Assembly: GCA_943846745.1 (NCBI GenBank)
Contig: OX044360.1
Span: forward strand, 2,790,001-2,854,000
Direction: 5' to 3'
Source of the DNA: Opacimonas sp002292215
GTDB lineage: Bacteria > Pseudomonadota > Gammaproteobacteria > Enterobacterales > Alteromonadaceae
Length of the DNA: 64,000 nucleotides
This document shows, in pieces, positions 17,690 through 26,114 of this stretch (positions are counted from its first letter, which is position 1; each line of letters starts with the position of its first letter). Below the pieces are notes generated by a model that was not told where the DNA came from, did no database searches, and was given only the letters and a program-made list of their open reading frames with translations. A program made the translations under genes and the position numbers.

Positions 17690-17727
17690 AAGCGACTTTA
17701 ATGTTTTGTGCATTAAGTCGCTTTTTA
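17690..17727 (+). terminator. Rho-independent terminator after glnB
   Basis: AAGCGACTTTAAT, a nine-base loop, then ATTAAGTCGCTTTTT: an 11-bp stem with one bulge and a T-run. It touches the last codon of the convergent toxin gene and may work for both directions. Confidence 0.8.
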
Positions 17728-18021
17728 ATTGCGGTCATTCCAATATCCAGGTTTACGTTGATTATGCATTATCGCAACTACATAAATAGTATTTTCATCA
17801 ACGGTTCTGTAAATAACAGAATACGGGAATCGACTTAGGATAAAGCGCCGATGGTATTGCCCTATTTTAGGCCATGTTTGTTGTAAGGATTGGATAGAAT
17901 GAAATGCATCTTCTAGTTCTTGTACAAAATCGTAGCCCAGACCTTTGACCTGTTCCTGATACCAGTCAAAGGACGATTTGATTTCTTCTGTGGTGTCTGG
18001 GTGAAATAGTAATTCAGGCAT
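17725..18021 (-). CDS. RelE/ParE-family toxin of a type II toxin-antitoxin pair
   Basis: A 98-residue protein with the RelE/ParE pattern: an N-terminal strand (P-E-L-L-F-H-P-D), a helical pair (EEIKSSFDWYQEQVKGLG...F), and the C-terminal sheet RFPYSVIYRTVDENTIYVVAIMHNQRKPGYW. The closing H-N-Q-R-K-P-G-Y-W is characteristic of ParE-like members. It follows the antitoxin gene by five bases. Whether it targets gyrase or ribosome-bound mRNA cannot be told from sequence. Confidence 0.88.
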   Translation of the reverse strand: MPELLFHPDTTEEIKSSFDWYQEQVKGLGYDFVQELEDAFHSIQSLQQTWPKIGQYHRRFILSRFPYSVIYRTVDENTIYVVAIMHNQRKPGYWNDRN

Positions 18022-18026
18022 TTAGT

Positions 18027-18242
18027 TTACAATTTTTGCTTGATTTTGTCCCATGTTGTAGGGCTAACTTTACCGCTTTCCAATTCATCACTTCGTTGCT
18101 CAGCCAGTGATAACCAGTCTTGTTCAACGCAATCATCTGGACGTCCATCCATTGCTGATAATAAACAACGAGCAGCGATTGCTTTCTCTTTGGTACTCAT
18201 TTGGTCAATGCTATTCATAAGATTTTTGAGAGCTTCAGACAT
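18027..18242 (-). CDS. Antitoxin, addiction-module component family (TIGR02574-like)
   Basis: A 71-residue acidic protein beginning MSEALKNLMNSIDQMSTKEK, with helix pairs followed by S-A-M-D-G-R-P-D-D and W-L-S-L-A-E-Q-R-S-D-E-L-E-S-G-K-V; the last part resembles the E-L-D-S-G conserved near the end of this antitoxin family. The ATG at 18242 is chosen because GGAG lies nine bases upstream; an upstream in-frame start at 18260 lies beyond that ribosome site. Antitoxin-first order and five-base spacing are typical of a TA operon. Confidence 0.85.
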   Translation of the reverse strand: MSEALKNLMNSIDQMSTKEKAIAARCLLSAMDGRPDDCVEQDWLSLAEQRSDELESGKVSPTTWDKIKQKL

Positions 18243-18268
18243 AAATATATCTCCAAACAATTTAACTG

Positions 18269-18296
18269 ATGATAGTTTAGCAGTTTATAGTATCAA
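18269..18296 (-). promoter_or_regulatory. Candidate promoter of the toxin-antitoxin operon
   Basis: On the minus strand, TTGATA (18291-18296), a 16-base spacer and TATCAT (18269-18274) stand 27 bases ahead of the antitoxin start. The match is moderate. Confidence 0.45.
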
Positions 18297-18329
18297 TTTA
18301 TTGTAAATTTAATTTACCGCTAAAACCGA

Positions 18330-18815
18330 CTAGTGGCTGTGGCCACAACCGCCTGGTGCATGTGCATGGCCATGTGCAATTTCGTCTTCAGTTGCTGCAC
18401 GTACGTCTAAGATCTCAACATCAAAAGATAAATCCATACCTGCTAATGGGTGATTTCCATCAACAACCACTTCATCTTCGGTTTCGTCGATGATCATAAC
18501 CGTCTGTTCACCGTCGTCTGTATTTGCACGGAATGTCATGCCGACTTTGACATCATTATCACCAAACATGGCTTTTGGCACATTCGACACGAGTTGTTCA
18601 TGGCGTTCCCCATAAGCTTCCTCTGATGTAACAGCAACGACGAAGCTATCGCCTTTTACTTTATCGGTTAATGCATTTTCAAGGCCTTGGATCAGGTATT
18701 GACTACCTTGTAAATGAACCATTGGCTCGCCATCGCGCGATGAGTCGATTTGAGTACCATCAGTAGTAGAGACAGTGTAATGCATTGTGACAACAGTATT
18801 GTTAGCGATATTCAT
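18330..18815 (-). CDS. slyD: FKBP-type peptidyl-prolyl isomerase SlyD
   Basis: A 161-residue cytoplasmic chaperone/prolyl isomerase. N-terminal FKBP half T-V-V-T-M-H-Y-T-V, L-I-Q-G-L-E-N-A-L, insert-in-flap domain with Y-G-E-R-H-E-Q-L-V, then D-G-N-H-P-L-A-G-M-D-L-S-F-D-V-E-I-L-D-V. The tail HGHAHAPGGCGHSH is a short metal-binding segment, much reduced compared with E. coli SlyD (196 residues). It lies 14 bases downstream of ygfZ on the same strand and may be co-transcribed. Confidence 0.93.
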   Translation of the reverse strand: MNIANNTVVTMHYTVSTTDGTQIDSSRDGEPMVHLQGSQYLIQGLENALTDKVKGDSFVVAVTSEEAYGERHEQLVSNVPKAMFGDNDVKVGMTFRANTDDGEQTVMIIDETEDEVVVDGNHPLAGMDLSFDVEILDVRAATEDEIAHGHAHAPGGCGHSH

Positions 18816-18829
18816 GAAAACTTCCTAAA

Positions 18830-19750
18830 TTAAGCGTCTAAAGAGTAGGGCAGAGCCTGAGTAGTGACTATTATGTCAGGTTGTGATTTGACTCTCAAGT
18901 CTGTACCTGATTGGGTATCATTTGGTAGTACCGCAAACAGCCATGTTTGACCATTAAGCACACCGCGACTTAAGACTTGTCCACTGCGGCGCCAGTTATC
19001 CCCTAATTGGACTTCTAGCAATTCACCAACTTCGATGTCATATTCCGTAGGGGCTGTTAAAATGTAACCTGCACGCTTATTTTTACCTAAGTATTTAGTT
19101 CGCGCGACGACCTCTTGACCCATGTAACAGCCTTTTTTAAAGTCGATAGCATCAAGCGCTTGTAGGTTTAACATTTGTGGTACATATTCATTACTCGTCG
19201 CACTAGTAATCGAGCCAATACCTGCTTGAATATCCAACGCTTGCCACACTGATGAGCCATCAGTTAGGCCGTCAACCAGACTTAAGTCTGTTGAGATAAT
19301 GATATGACGCTGGCTAGATTCACTGCCTAATGTTAGGCGAACATGGGTATGTGTCGGAACGACGGATTTATCTGTAGATTCAATATCAGTAAATAACTCA
19401 GTGTTGATAGGGCTTTCGTTAGCAGCGCCAATAATGGCAAGTTCAGCGCTTGCATCCGTGATCTCTACTTTTGAAAATACACCGTATTTTTTTAATTCGC
19501 TAAGAGCGCCAGGAATGACATCTTGATCGCACAATAGATATAACGCGTCATGCCAATAAAACGCAGTGAAAAAATTCCACATTTTACCTTTAAAATCACA
19601 ATGGGCGCCATAGGTCCAATGTTCAGGTGATAAGCTATCTACGTTACAGGTCACTTGGCCTTGAACGTATTTTTTGGTATCGACCCCGGTTACTTTAATT
19701 GCGCCTAAATGGGCTAGTTGACCTTGCCATTGTGCATTAAATTCACTCAT
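18830..19750 (-). CDS. ygfZ: Folate-binding tRNA-modifying/Fe-S maintenance protein YgfZ
   Basis: YgfZ is a tetrahydrofolate-binding protein of the aminomethyltransferase (GcvT-like) fold needed for some Fe-S enzymes and tRNA thiolation. The signature K-G-C-Y-M-G-Q-E is present in DFKKGCYMGQEVVARTKYLG, and V-Q-G-Q-V-T-C-N-V and C-D-F-K-G-K-M-W are family blocks. The 306-residue form starts at ATG 19750 behind AGGAG; a start at 19774 would add eight residues without a better site. Divergent from sdhE, the gene order also seen in E. coli. Confidence 0.94.
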   Translation of the reverse strand: MSEFNAQWQGQLAHLGAIKVTGVDTKKYVQGQVTCNVDSLSPEHWTYGAHCDFKGKMWNFFTAFYWHDALYLLCDQDVIPGALSELKKYGVFSKVEITDASAELAIIGAANESPINTELFTDIESTDKSVVPTHTHVRLTLGSESSQRHIIISTDLSLVDGLTDGSSVWQALDIQAGIGSITSATSNEYVPQMLNLQALDAIDFKKGCYMGQEVVARTKYLGKNKRAGYILTAPTEYDIEVGELLEVQLGDNWRRSGQVLSRGVLNGQTWLFAVLPNDTQSGTDLRVKSQPDIIVTTQALPYSLDA

Positions 19751-19969
19751 TACCACTCCTGCTGCTGTCATCAATTGAGAAGATGACTAGTAAATTGTTT
19801 TATAGTAAAGCTTATATTGCGTGTTTGCCAAAAAAAACAAGCCTAAATATGTGTTTTTACGAGACTTAGTTGTAAACTAGCCCAAAGGATAGGATGCGAC
19901 TATGACGTTTTACGCTATCATGATAGACTTATTTAAAACATTTTTAATAACACAGAATAAAGGGTCATT

Positions 19970-20230
19970 ATGTTTACTGAAAAGCGCGTAAATCGTTTAA
20001 AATGGGCCTGTCGTCGCGGGATGTTAGAACTAGACGTATTATTTTTACCATTCGTTGAAGCGGCATTTGCAGAGTTAGTAGATGCAGATAAACTGACGTT
20101 TGAGCGTTTATTAACGTGTGACGATCCCGATTTGTTTGCATGGTTTATGGGGCATCAAAAATGCCACGATCCTGAGCTTGCTGCCATGGTCAATATGGTA
20201 CTAAAGCGCGTTAAGGTTTATGGCGAGTAA
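19970..20230 (+). CDS. sdhE: Succinate dehydrogenase flavinylation factor SdhE
   Basis: SdhE (YgfY) helps attach FAD to SdhA and FrdA. This 86-residue protein has the essential RGxxE motif in C-R-R-G-M-L-E-L-D and the family C-terminus (F-A-W-F-M-G). AAGGG sits before the ATG. It overlaps the following gene by 11 bases. The divergent gene ygfZ is the usual partner. Confidence 0.95.
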   Translation: MFTEKRVNRLKWACRRGMLELDVLFLPFVEAAFAELVDADKLTFERLLTCDDPDLFAWFMGHQKCHDPELAAMVNMVLKRVKVYGE

Positions 20231-20528
20231 GTTACTGCAGCCTCCAGCACGTCACTTTTATATTGCTTGGCGCAGCTTTGGACTCAGTCAAGGGCTGCGT
20301 GCTTCATTGCGCTATCGCATTAAACTTACTCAGGATTTTACCCAAGCGACGTCTATTACAATGTCGCTTAATGGTTATCACGTCAGTTTGTCGCCATTGT
20401 CGAATCGTTTCGGTAGTTGGTTGATGTTGGTATATGGGCACTTTACGCGTTTTGTGCATCGTTCGCAGTTATCACAACGCGGATTCAAGCGTTTATCGCG
20501 TGCAATCCAAGCGCTACGTCGCAGCTAA
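20220..20528 (+). CDS. Short basic protein at the YgfX (CptA) position
   Basis: A 102-residue, strongly basic protein overlapping the sdhE 3' end by 11 bases, the place YgfX occupies in related genomes. Its C-terminus (R-S-Q-L-S-Q-R-G-F-K-R-L-S-R-A-I-Q-A-L-R) resembles the YgfX ending, in which a short helix follows the last strand. However, the two N-terminal membrane helices of YgfX are not evident; only W-L-M-L-V-Y is hydrophobic. Either a highly diverged/shortened YgfX or a distinct protein. Function unassigned. Confidence 0.6.
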   Translation: MASKLLQPPARHFYIAWRSFGLSQGLRASLRYRIKLTQDFTQATSITMSLNGYHVSLSPLSNRFGSWLMLVYGHFTRFVHRSQLSQRGFKRLSRAIQALRRS

Positions 20529-20540
20529 TCAGAGGCACCT

Positions 20541-21461
20541 ATGCTCGAATTATTGTTCCAGAACGGTATTAAAGCCGTGACTCAAGGCAACATGGTGCCA
20601 ATTTTACCGACCATTAGCTCCACTGAAACTTACGACCTAGCGACATTCAAAGACAATATTTATCAGTATCATTGTTGTACCGATTGGCCATCGAAAATCG
20701 CAGTGGTTCACCCTTGTTGGTTTGCTATGCAAGCGATTCAACTGCAAGCAAAATTGTTTACCGATAAAGCCCAACCGTTTAAAGTGTTAGGGTTGGTACA
20801 TGTTGCTAATAATATACAAGTGAACCAATGGGTGCATGGCACTGCAATGGTAACGATAACATGTCGCTTTGGACAAGTTTGGTCTCATTCTCGCGGCTAT
20901 ATGTTTAATGTGCTGGCGACAGTCACGCAACGCTGCGCGAACAAGCCAGAGACAAGTGATGATGCAGAAACGCAGGTCGTGATGACCATTGATTCTCATT
21001 ATTTAGCACGCCAAGAACAAATGCAAACGGTTGGGTTACTGGCATATCCAACCCCAGTCATTCAAGCCTATGACGAAAGTCAAATAGTCACGTCACAACT
21101 ACCGTTACCCAGCGATTTAGGTAAAGTGTATGCTAAAATATCGGGTGATTATAATCCGATTCATTTGCACCCATTAAGTGCAAAGCTGTTTGGTTTAAAA
21201 CGCCATATTGCACATGGTATGTGGACCAAAGCCAAGACATTTAGCACGTTGACTAAACTGCTTTGGGCCGATGCGATTAAGCAAAATGTGTCGCCTCCAT
21301 TTCCTCAACCGATAACGATTAATGTACAGTTTTTACAAATGTTATATTTACCAGGGCTGGTTGATATTCGGATGCAGGATAATGGTAGTGAGGTATTTGG
21401 TTGGGTCGTATCCGCAGACCGACCCAAACCTTATTTACAAATGCGTATTTGCAAACCATAA
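20541..21461 (+). CDS. MaoC-like hotdog-fold (acyl) dehydratase domain protein
   Basis: A 306-residue protein with two hotdog halves. The C-terminal half carries the MaoC hydratase motif: Y-A-K-I-S-G-D-Y-N-P-I-H-L-H, then G-L-K-R-H-I-A-H-G-M-W, with the hydratase Asp and His in D-Y-N-P-I-H. The N-terminal half looks degenerate and may only form the substrate tunnel, as in eukaryote-type double-hotdog hydratases. AGAGG precedes the start. It follows the sdhE/YgfX-position genes by 12 bases and converges on nadB. The substrate is unknown; an enoyl-CoA or hydroxyacyl thioester is expected from the family. Confidence 0.85.
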   Translation: MLELLFQNGIKAVTQGNMVPILPTISSTETYDLATFKDNIYQYHCCTDWPSKIAVVHPCWFAMQAIQLQAKLFTDKAQPFKVLGLVHVANNIQVNQWVHGTAMVTITCRFGQVWSHSRGYMFNVLATVTQRCANKPETSDDAETQVVMTIDSHYLARQEQMQTVGLLAYPTPVIQAYDESQIVTSQLPLPSDLGKVYAKISGDYNPIHLHPLSAKLFGLKRHIAHGMWTKAKTFSTLTKLLWADAIKQNVSPPFPQPITINVQFLQMLYLPGLVDIRMQDNGSEVFGWVVSADRPKPYLQMRICKP

Positions 21462-21473
21462 TTTAACGCAAGC

Positions 21474-23081
21474 TTAATCGCTAGCTTGGCTGTTTTGGGG
21501 CGGGCTCAATACCGTTGGCTTAGCTTCAGGTAACAAGTCTGGGTGGTCCAAGTTGTAGTGTAGACCACGGGATTCTTTGCGCTGCATCGCACACAATACA
21601 ATTAAGCGTGCAACGGTGACTAAGTTTCTCAGTTCGAGTAAATTATTCGATACTCTGAAATGTGAATAATATTCGTGGATCTCTTGTTGCAGTAATTCAA
21701 TTCGGCGTAATGCACGTTGTAAACGTTTGTCAGTCCGTACGATCCCGACATAATCCCACATAGACAAGCGTAGTTCGTGCCAATTATGCTGAATAATCAC
21801 TTCTTCATCCGAATCGGTTACGCGCGATTCATCCCAATCTGAAATGACTTCATTGTAATGTGCTGACTGCAAGCTATCTTGGATATGGAGTGCTGCAGCG
21901 CGAGCAAATACAATACATTCGAGCAGCGAGTTACTGGCCATCCGATTCGCACCGTGCAGACCTGTATAGGCGACTTCGCCCACGGCATACACATTATCCA
22001 GATCCGTTTTAGCGTGTTGATCCGTGACGACCCCACCACAACTATAATGTGCAGCAGGTACGACCGGGATGGGCTGGCGCGTAATATCAATGCCAATGGA
22101 ACGACATTTACGATAAATATTCGGAAAATGCTTAATAATAAATTCATTGGATTTGTGCGTAATATCCAAGTACATGCAATCTTGACCTAAGCGCTTCATC
22201 TCATAATCAATGGCACGTGCCACAATATCTCGCGGTGCTAAATCCCCTCGTTTATCAAATTTATGCATAAAAGCGGTGCCGTCGGCATGGACGAGTTTTG
22301 CGCCTTCACCACGTAAGGCCTCAGAGATTAAAAAATTTCCCGCTTCTGGGTGAAATAAACACGTTGGATGAAATTGATTAAATTCCATATTGGCAATCGA
22401 GCAACCAGCACGCCAGGCCATCGCTATACCATCACCACTGGATACATCAGGATTGGATGTATATTGATACACTTTGCTGGCACCACCTGTAGCCAGGACT
22501 ACAAAGCGTGATTTGACGACCTCTACGTGTTTGGTTTTACAATTATAAACATAAGCACCCAGTGCATATTGTTGATTTTGCTGTGAGGGAATGAGGTCAA
22601 TTGCATTGTAATCTTCAAAAATATGAATGTTAGGATGCTGTAATACTGCATCCACTAAGGTAACTTGGACTGCTTCACCGGTGGCATCTGCTGCATGCAA
22701 AATTCGGCGATGACTATGACCGCCTTCTCGTGTTAAATGGTACTGACTGTCTGTTTTATCGTCTAAGCGGTCAAATGGCATGCCAAAATTAATCAGCCAC
22801 TCCATGGCAGATTGGGCATTGGTTGCCGTAAATCGAACGGCCTCTTCATTACACAATCCTGCGCCGGCGATTAACGTATCTTGCACGTGAGAATCAATTG
22901 AATCATTTTCTTGATCAAATACCGCAGCGATGCCGCCTTGCGCATAGCGGGTTGAGCCTTCTTTGATGTTTGATTTAGAGAGTACGATAACTTGGCAATG
23001 CTCAGCCAAACTCAACGCCACACTTAACCCTGCCGCACCACTTCCTACAATTAATACATCACAAGCATGTTGAATCGACAC
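21474..23081 (-). CDS. nadB: L-aspartate oxidase
   Basis: NadB oxidises L-aspartate to iminoaspartate, the first step of de novo NAD synthesis, using FAD. The 535-residue protein has the dinucleotide motif V-G-S-G-A-A-G-L near the N-terminus, STRYAQGGIAAVF, R-E-G-G-H-S-H-R-R-I-L-H, the H-Y-x-C-G-G-V active-site block and G-L-H-G-A-N-R-M-A-S-N-S-L-L-E, all typical of NadB rather than SdhA. The start is GTG at 23081 with AGGT eight bases upstream. It is divergent from rpoE, as in E. coli. Confidence 0.96.
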   Translation of the reverse strand: MSIQHACDVLIVGSGAAGLSVALSLAEHCQVIVLSKSNIKEGSTRYAQGGIAAVFDQENDSIDSHVQDTLIAGAGLCNEEAVRFTATNAQSAMEWLINFGMPFDRLDDKTDSQYHLTREGGHSHRRILHAADATGEAVQVTLVDAVLQHPNIHIFEDYNAIDLIPSQQNQQYALGAYVYNCKTKHVEVVKSRFVVLATGGASKVYQYTSNPDVSSGDGIAMAWRAGCSIANMEFNQFHPTCLFHPEAGNFLISEALRGEGAKLVHADGTAFMHKFDKRGDLAPRDIVARAIDYEMKRLGQDCMYLDITHKSNEFIIKHFPNIYRKCRSIGIDITRQPIPVVPAAHYSCGGVVTDQHAKTDLDNVYAVGEVAYTGLHGANRMASNSLLECIVFARAAALHIQDSLQSAHYNEVISDWDESRVTDSDEEVIIQHNWHELRLSMWDYVGIVRTDKRLQRALRRIELLQQEIHEYYSHFRVSNNLLELRNLVTVARLIVLCAMQRKESRGLHYNLDHPDLLPEAKPTVLSPPQNSQASD

Positions 23082-23143
23082 AATCAGTTACCTATTGATT
23101 AAAAGTTTACGAACACTTATTCATAAAAAAAACGAATAATAGC

Positions 23144-23170
23144 GAACTTTAGTTTAAAATGGCAGTCTAG
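23144..23170 (+). promoter_or_regulatory. Sigma-E (RpoE) autoregulatory promoter
   Basis: GAACTT (23144-23149), a 16-base spacer and TCTAG (23166-23170) match the RpoE consensus (GAACTT, N16, TCTGA) closely, and lie about 90 bases before rpoE, where the E. coli autoregulated promoter also lies. Confidence 0.78.
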
Positions 23171-23261
23171 AGAGGGCATTGAGCGCACAATGATGATGAA
23201 ATATCGTCTGAGCTAGTCAAATGTGCCAATTTTTTCATGCACCATAGGAGTAGTAGCTCGA

Positions 23262-23840
23262 ATGAGCGAGCATTTTACCGACCAACAACTCGTTGATAAA
23301 GTCAAAGAAGGCGACAAGAAAGCCTTTAATCTGTTGGTCTTAAAATATCAAAACCGTGTGACCAATATCGTTGCCCGCTATGTTAAAAATAGTGGTGATG
23401 TGGCTGATGTCACCCAAGAAGCATTCATCAAAGCCTATCGTGCGTTACCTAATTTTCGCGGAGATAGTGCTTTTTATACGTGGTTATATCGCATCGCGGT
23501 GAACAGTGCTAAAAATTATCTGGTGTCGCAATCACGTAAACCGCCAGCGAGTGATGTTGATGCGCAGGAAGCTGAATTTTACGAAGGCGCCGAGGCATTA
23601 CATGAACTGGCTTCACCAGAAAGTAAATTACTGACCAAAGAAATCGAGACCATGCTGCTGCGTGCGATTGACCGTTTGCCAGATGAATTGCGTGTTGCAA
23701 TTACGCTGCGTGAAATGGAAGGCATGAGCTATGAAGAAATTTCAGAGATTATGAGTTGTCCTGTAGGGACGGTGCGTTCGCGAATATTTCGTGCGCGTGA
23801 AGCGATTGATGCGGTCATCGCACCCTTGATCCATAACTAA
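23262..23840 (+). CDS. rpoE: Envelope-stress sigma factor RpoE
   Basis: The 192-residue group 4 sigma factor reads almost residue for residue like E. coli RpoE: region 2 contains FIKAYRALPNFRGDSAFYTW and region 4 contains SYEEISEIMSCPVGTVRSRI. The start M-S-E-H-F-T-D-Q at 23262 is chosen by homology although AGGAG at 23245-23249 is a somewhat long 12 bases away. It heads rpoE-rseA-rseB-rseC and is preceded by its own sigma-E type promoter. Confidence 0.96.
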   Translation: MSEHFTDQQLVDKVKEGDKKAFNLLVLKYQNRVTNIVARYVKNSGDVADVTQEAFIKAYRALPNFRGDSAFYTWLYRIAVNSAKNYLVSQSRKPPASDVDAQEAEFYEGAEALHELASPESKLLTKEIETMLLRAIDRLPDELRVAITLREMEGMSYEEISEIMSCPVGTVRSRIFRAREAIDAVIAPLIHN

Positions 23841-23869
23841 TTAATAAATAGTAAAACAAATTGAACTAT

Positions 23870-23898
23870 TTGCATCTTTTATAGACTAAAATTAAAAT
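23870..23898 (+). promoter_or_regulatory. Candidate internal promoter before rseA
   Basis: TTGCAT (23870-23875), 17 bases, TAAAAT (23893-23898) in the unusually long 97-base gap between rpoE and rseA. It could give rseABC transcription independent of the rpoE promoter. Confidence 0.4.
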
Positions 23899-23937
23899 AA
23901 CAACATATTGCGGCGCAATAACAGTGAGAAATTTTGT

Positions 23938-24528
23938 ATGAGCGATAAATTTGAACAATTGTCAGCATGGGTCGATGGTGAACAATCGACCACTCAGGTT
24001 GATGACGTCAAGACAGATGTTCAGTTACAACAGAAGTGGCAAGATTATCATCTAGTCGGTGATACATTGCGTGGCGATGAAATTTTGCTCACCGATAAAA
24101 GCTTACTCGAAAGTATTGCCGATGCATTGGATGATGAGCCGACTGTGCTTGCACCGAATCCAAATAAATCTAAAATCATCCCAATTTGGTCGAATGTGGT
24201 GTCATTAGCTAAGCAATCATCGCAGTTCGCCGTTGCCGCCAGTGTTGCAGCCGTAATGATTTTAGGCGTACAAAATTATAATACTGAAGTGAGTCAGCCA
24301 TTTACGACTGCGCCAACGTCAGGTCCTCAGGGTGGATTAGCGCCAGTGAGCTTGTCTCAATCTCGCACTATTCAAACTCCTGAGCAACAAATGAATGAAC
24401 GTCAAGCAGTCCTTGAGCAACGCAAACGAATCAATGCGTTGTTAGTTGATCATCAACAACAAATCAGATTACAAGCTGCAATAGAAAACGTAAACGAACC
24501 CAAAATTGAGCAGGTAAAACCAGAATAA
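23938..24528 (+). CDS. rseA: Anti-sigma-E factor RseA
   Basis: RseA is a single-pass inner membrane protein that holds RpoE until cleaved by DegS and RseP. The 196-residue protein starts M-S-D-K-F-E-Q-L-S-A-W-V-D-G-E, the RseA N-terminal sigma-binding domain, with W-Q-D-Y-H-L-V-G-D-T-L-R. One membrane helix is visible at about 98-114 (F-A-V-A-A-S-V-A-A-V-M-I-L-G-V). The periplasmic part is Gln-rich. Its stop shares one base with the rseB start. Confidence 0.92.
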   Translation: MSDKFEQLSAWVDGEQSTTQVDDVKTDVQLQQKWQDYHLVGDTLRGDEILLTDKSLLESIADALDDEPTVLAPNPNKSKIIPIWSNVVSLAKQSSQFAVAASVAAVMILGVQNYNTEVSQPFTTAPTSGPQGGLAPVSLSQSRTIQTPEQQMNERQAVLEQRKRINALLVDHQQQIRLQAAIENVNEPKIEQVKPE

Positions 24529-25589
24529 TGCATGACATTTCCTCTTCAAAACAGCGACCTATTTGTTCAATAGTGTCGCTTTTTTCATTTTTATTGGTGC
24601 TCTCAGTCAGCACTTTTTCTGTTCATGCGATTGAATCTGACTCCATTGATGAAAATATTGAGGAACCGTTGCTCTCAACGGTCACGATGGATGTCGATGA
24701 CTTGTTAACCCAAATGTCCATGGCGACGAATACATTGAATTACCAAAGTACCTTGATTGTTTATCGCCCAGGTTATGAACCGATCCCGTATTTATGGAAA
24801 CATGGCATTAAAGATGGTCAATCGGTTGAACTACTGAATGAGCTTAATGGCCCAAATGCAAGGATTGTTCGCTTTGGTAATCAAGTCAGCTTTTTAAACC
24901 CTGACATGCCGGCGCACTCGTTACAACAATCGCATATTCATGGACCTTTTGCCCATAACTTGATCCGCAACCCTGAATTAATTAGCGAAGCGTATGAAGT
25001 GATTTTAGTCGGTAAAAGTCGCTCCGCTGGTAAGGAAGCATGGCAATTACGGATCGTGAGCCGTGATAACAGCCGTTATCATTATATTTTATGGATGGAT
25101 GCGCAGTCTCATTTACCTTTGAAGCTTAATACGTTGAACGTCAAGGGTGAACTAATTGAACAAGTCCAAGCCACTAATTTGCAAATTTCAGAGACACTGG
25201 ATGCGGATTTTGCACAGCTTGAACAAAGTGGTATGCCGCAGATCATGCATATTAATCCGCCTAAAGCATTTAGCTTAAATTGGGCGATTAATCGCTTGCC
25301 GGTGGGCATGAAAAAAGTCAAACGTGATATACATCGATTATCCATCACTGATGATGTCGTTGAGTATGTATTACTTTCTGATGGCATGGTGGATGTCTCT
25401 GTATATTTGCAAAAAGCTTCCTTTGCACAGCCAGACGATGTGTTATTTACCAAAGACGCAGTGACATTTTTATCGCGGGTGAATGATGCATTACAAGTCT
25501 CTGTGATTGGTAAAATTCCGCCTGCGACAGCTCAACGGATTTTACAAATGATTGAGTCGGTTGATGCACCTGCAACCGTAAATCCATAA
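24528..25589 (+). CDS. rseB: Periplasmic regulator RseB
   Basis: RseB binds RseA in the periplasm and protects it from DegS until it senses misassembled LPS or lipoproteins. The 353-residue protein starts with a Sec signal (hydrophobic CSIVSLFSFLLVLSVSTF, cleavage near V-H-A). It contains the MucB/RseB N-terminal lipoprotein-like fold (Y-Q-S-T-L-I-V-Y, R-I-V-R-F-G-N-Q-V) and the smaller C-terminal domain (W-A-I-N-R-L-P-V-G-M-K). It overlaps rseA by one base. Confidence 0.92.
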   Translation: MHDISSSKQRPICSIVSLFSFLLVLSVSTFSVHAIESDSIDENIEEPLLSTVTMDVDDLLTQMSMATNTLNYQSTLIVYRPGYEPIPYLWKHGIKDGQSVELLNELNGPNARIVRFGNQVSFLNPDMPAHSLQQSHIHGPFAHNLIRNPELISEAYEVILVGKSRSAGKEAWQLRIVSRDNSRYHYILWMDAQSHLPLKLNTLNVKGELIEQVQATNLQISETLDADFAQLEQSGMPQIMHINPPKAFSLNWAINRLPVGMKKVKRDIHRLSITDDVVEYVLLSDGMVDVSVYLQKASFAQPDDVLFTKDAVTFLSRVNDALQVSVIGKIPPATAQRILQMIESVDAPATVNP

Positions 25590-25604
25590 TATGAGTAAAC
25601 GACG

Positions 25605-26114
25605 ATGATTATTGAACAAGGTGTGGTAACACACGTCGACACTAATGATGATCAGCAGCAAGTGATAGAAGTAACGACGGCCATCAAAACAACATGCGGT
25701 AGTTGCCAAGCACAAAATAATTGTTCGACCAGTGTGATCGCAAAATTTTTCACTCCAAAAGCGGAAGCATATCAATTTGTCGTTGATGAACCGGTATACG
25801 AAGGACAGTTTGTCGAGTTGGGTATCAGCGAATCACGCTTACTACAAGCTTCGTTTATGTTGTATTTATTGCCTATTTTAATCTTTGTATTGAGTATTTC
25901 GTTGTTTGGTTATGTATTACAAGACACTGGATTTAGTCATGAACTGGTTAGCTTAGTGCTCGGCGGATTGGTTACCATGATGGGTTTTGTCCTGATTTCA
26001 GGCTGGTTAAAAAAAGACAATCAAGATTATGCACCTAAGTTATGCCGGATATTGCCCTTGCAATCATCCCCGGTACAAATATCACCAGCCATCCCTATCA
26101 CATCAATAGATTGA
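25605..26114 (+). CDS. rseC: SoxR-reducing/sigma-E regulator RseC
   Basis: A 169-residue inner membrane protein with an N-terminal cysteine cluster, C-G-S-C-Q-A-Q-N-N-C (about 31-40), likely a metal or Fe-S site as known for RseC/RsxC-linked proteins. Two membrane helices follow (A-S-F-M-L-Y-L-L-P-I-L-I-F-V-L-S-I and L-V-S-L-V-L-G-G-L-V-T-M-M-G-F). It completes rpoE-rseABC, 15 bases after rseB. Confidence 0.9.
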   Translation: MIIEQGVVTHVDTNDDQQQVIEVTTAIKTTCGSCQAQNNCSTSVIAKFFTPKAEAYQFVVDEPVYEGQFVELGISESRLLQASFMLYLLPILIFVLSISLFGYVLQDTGFSHELVSLVLGGLVTMMGFVLISGWLKKDNQDYAPKLCRILPLQSSPVQISPAIPITSID

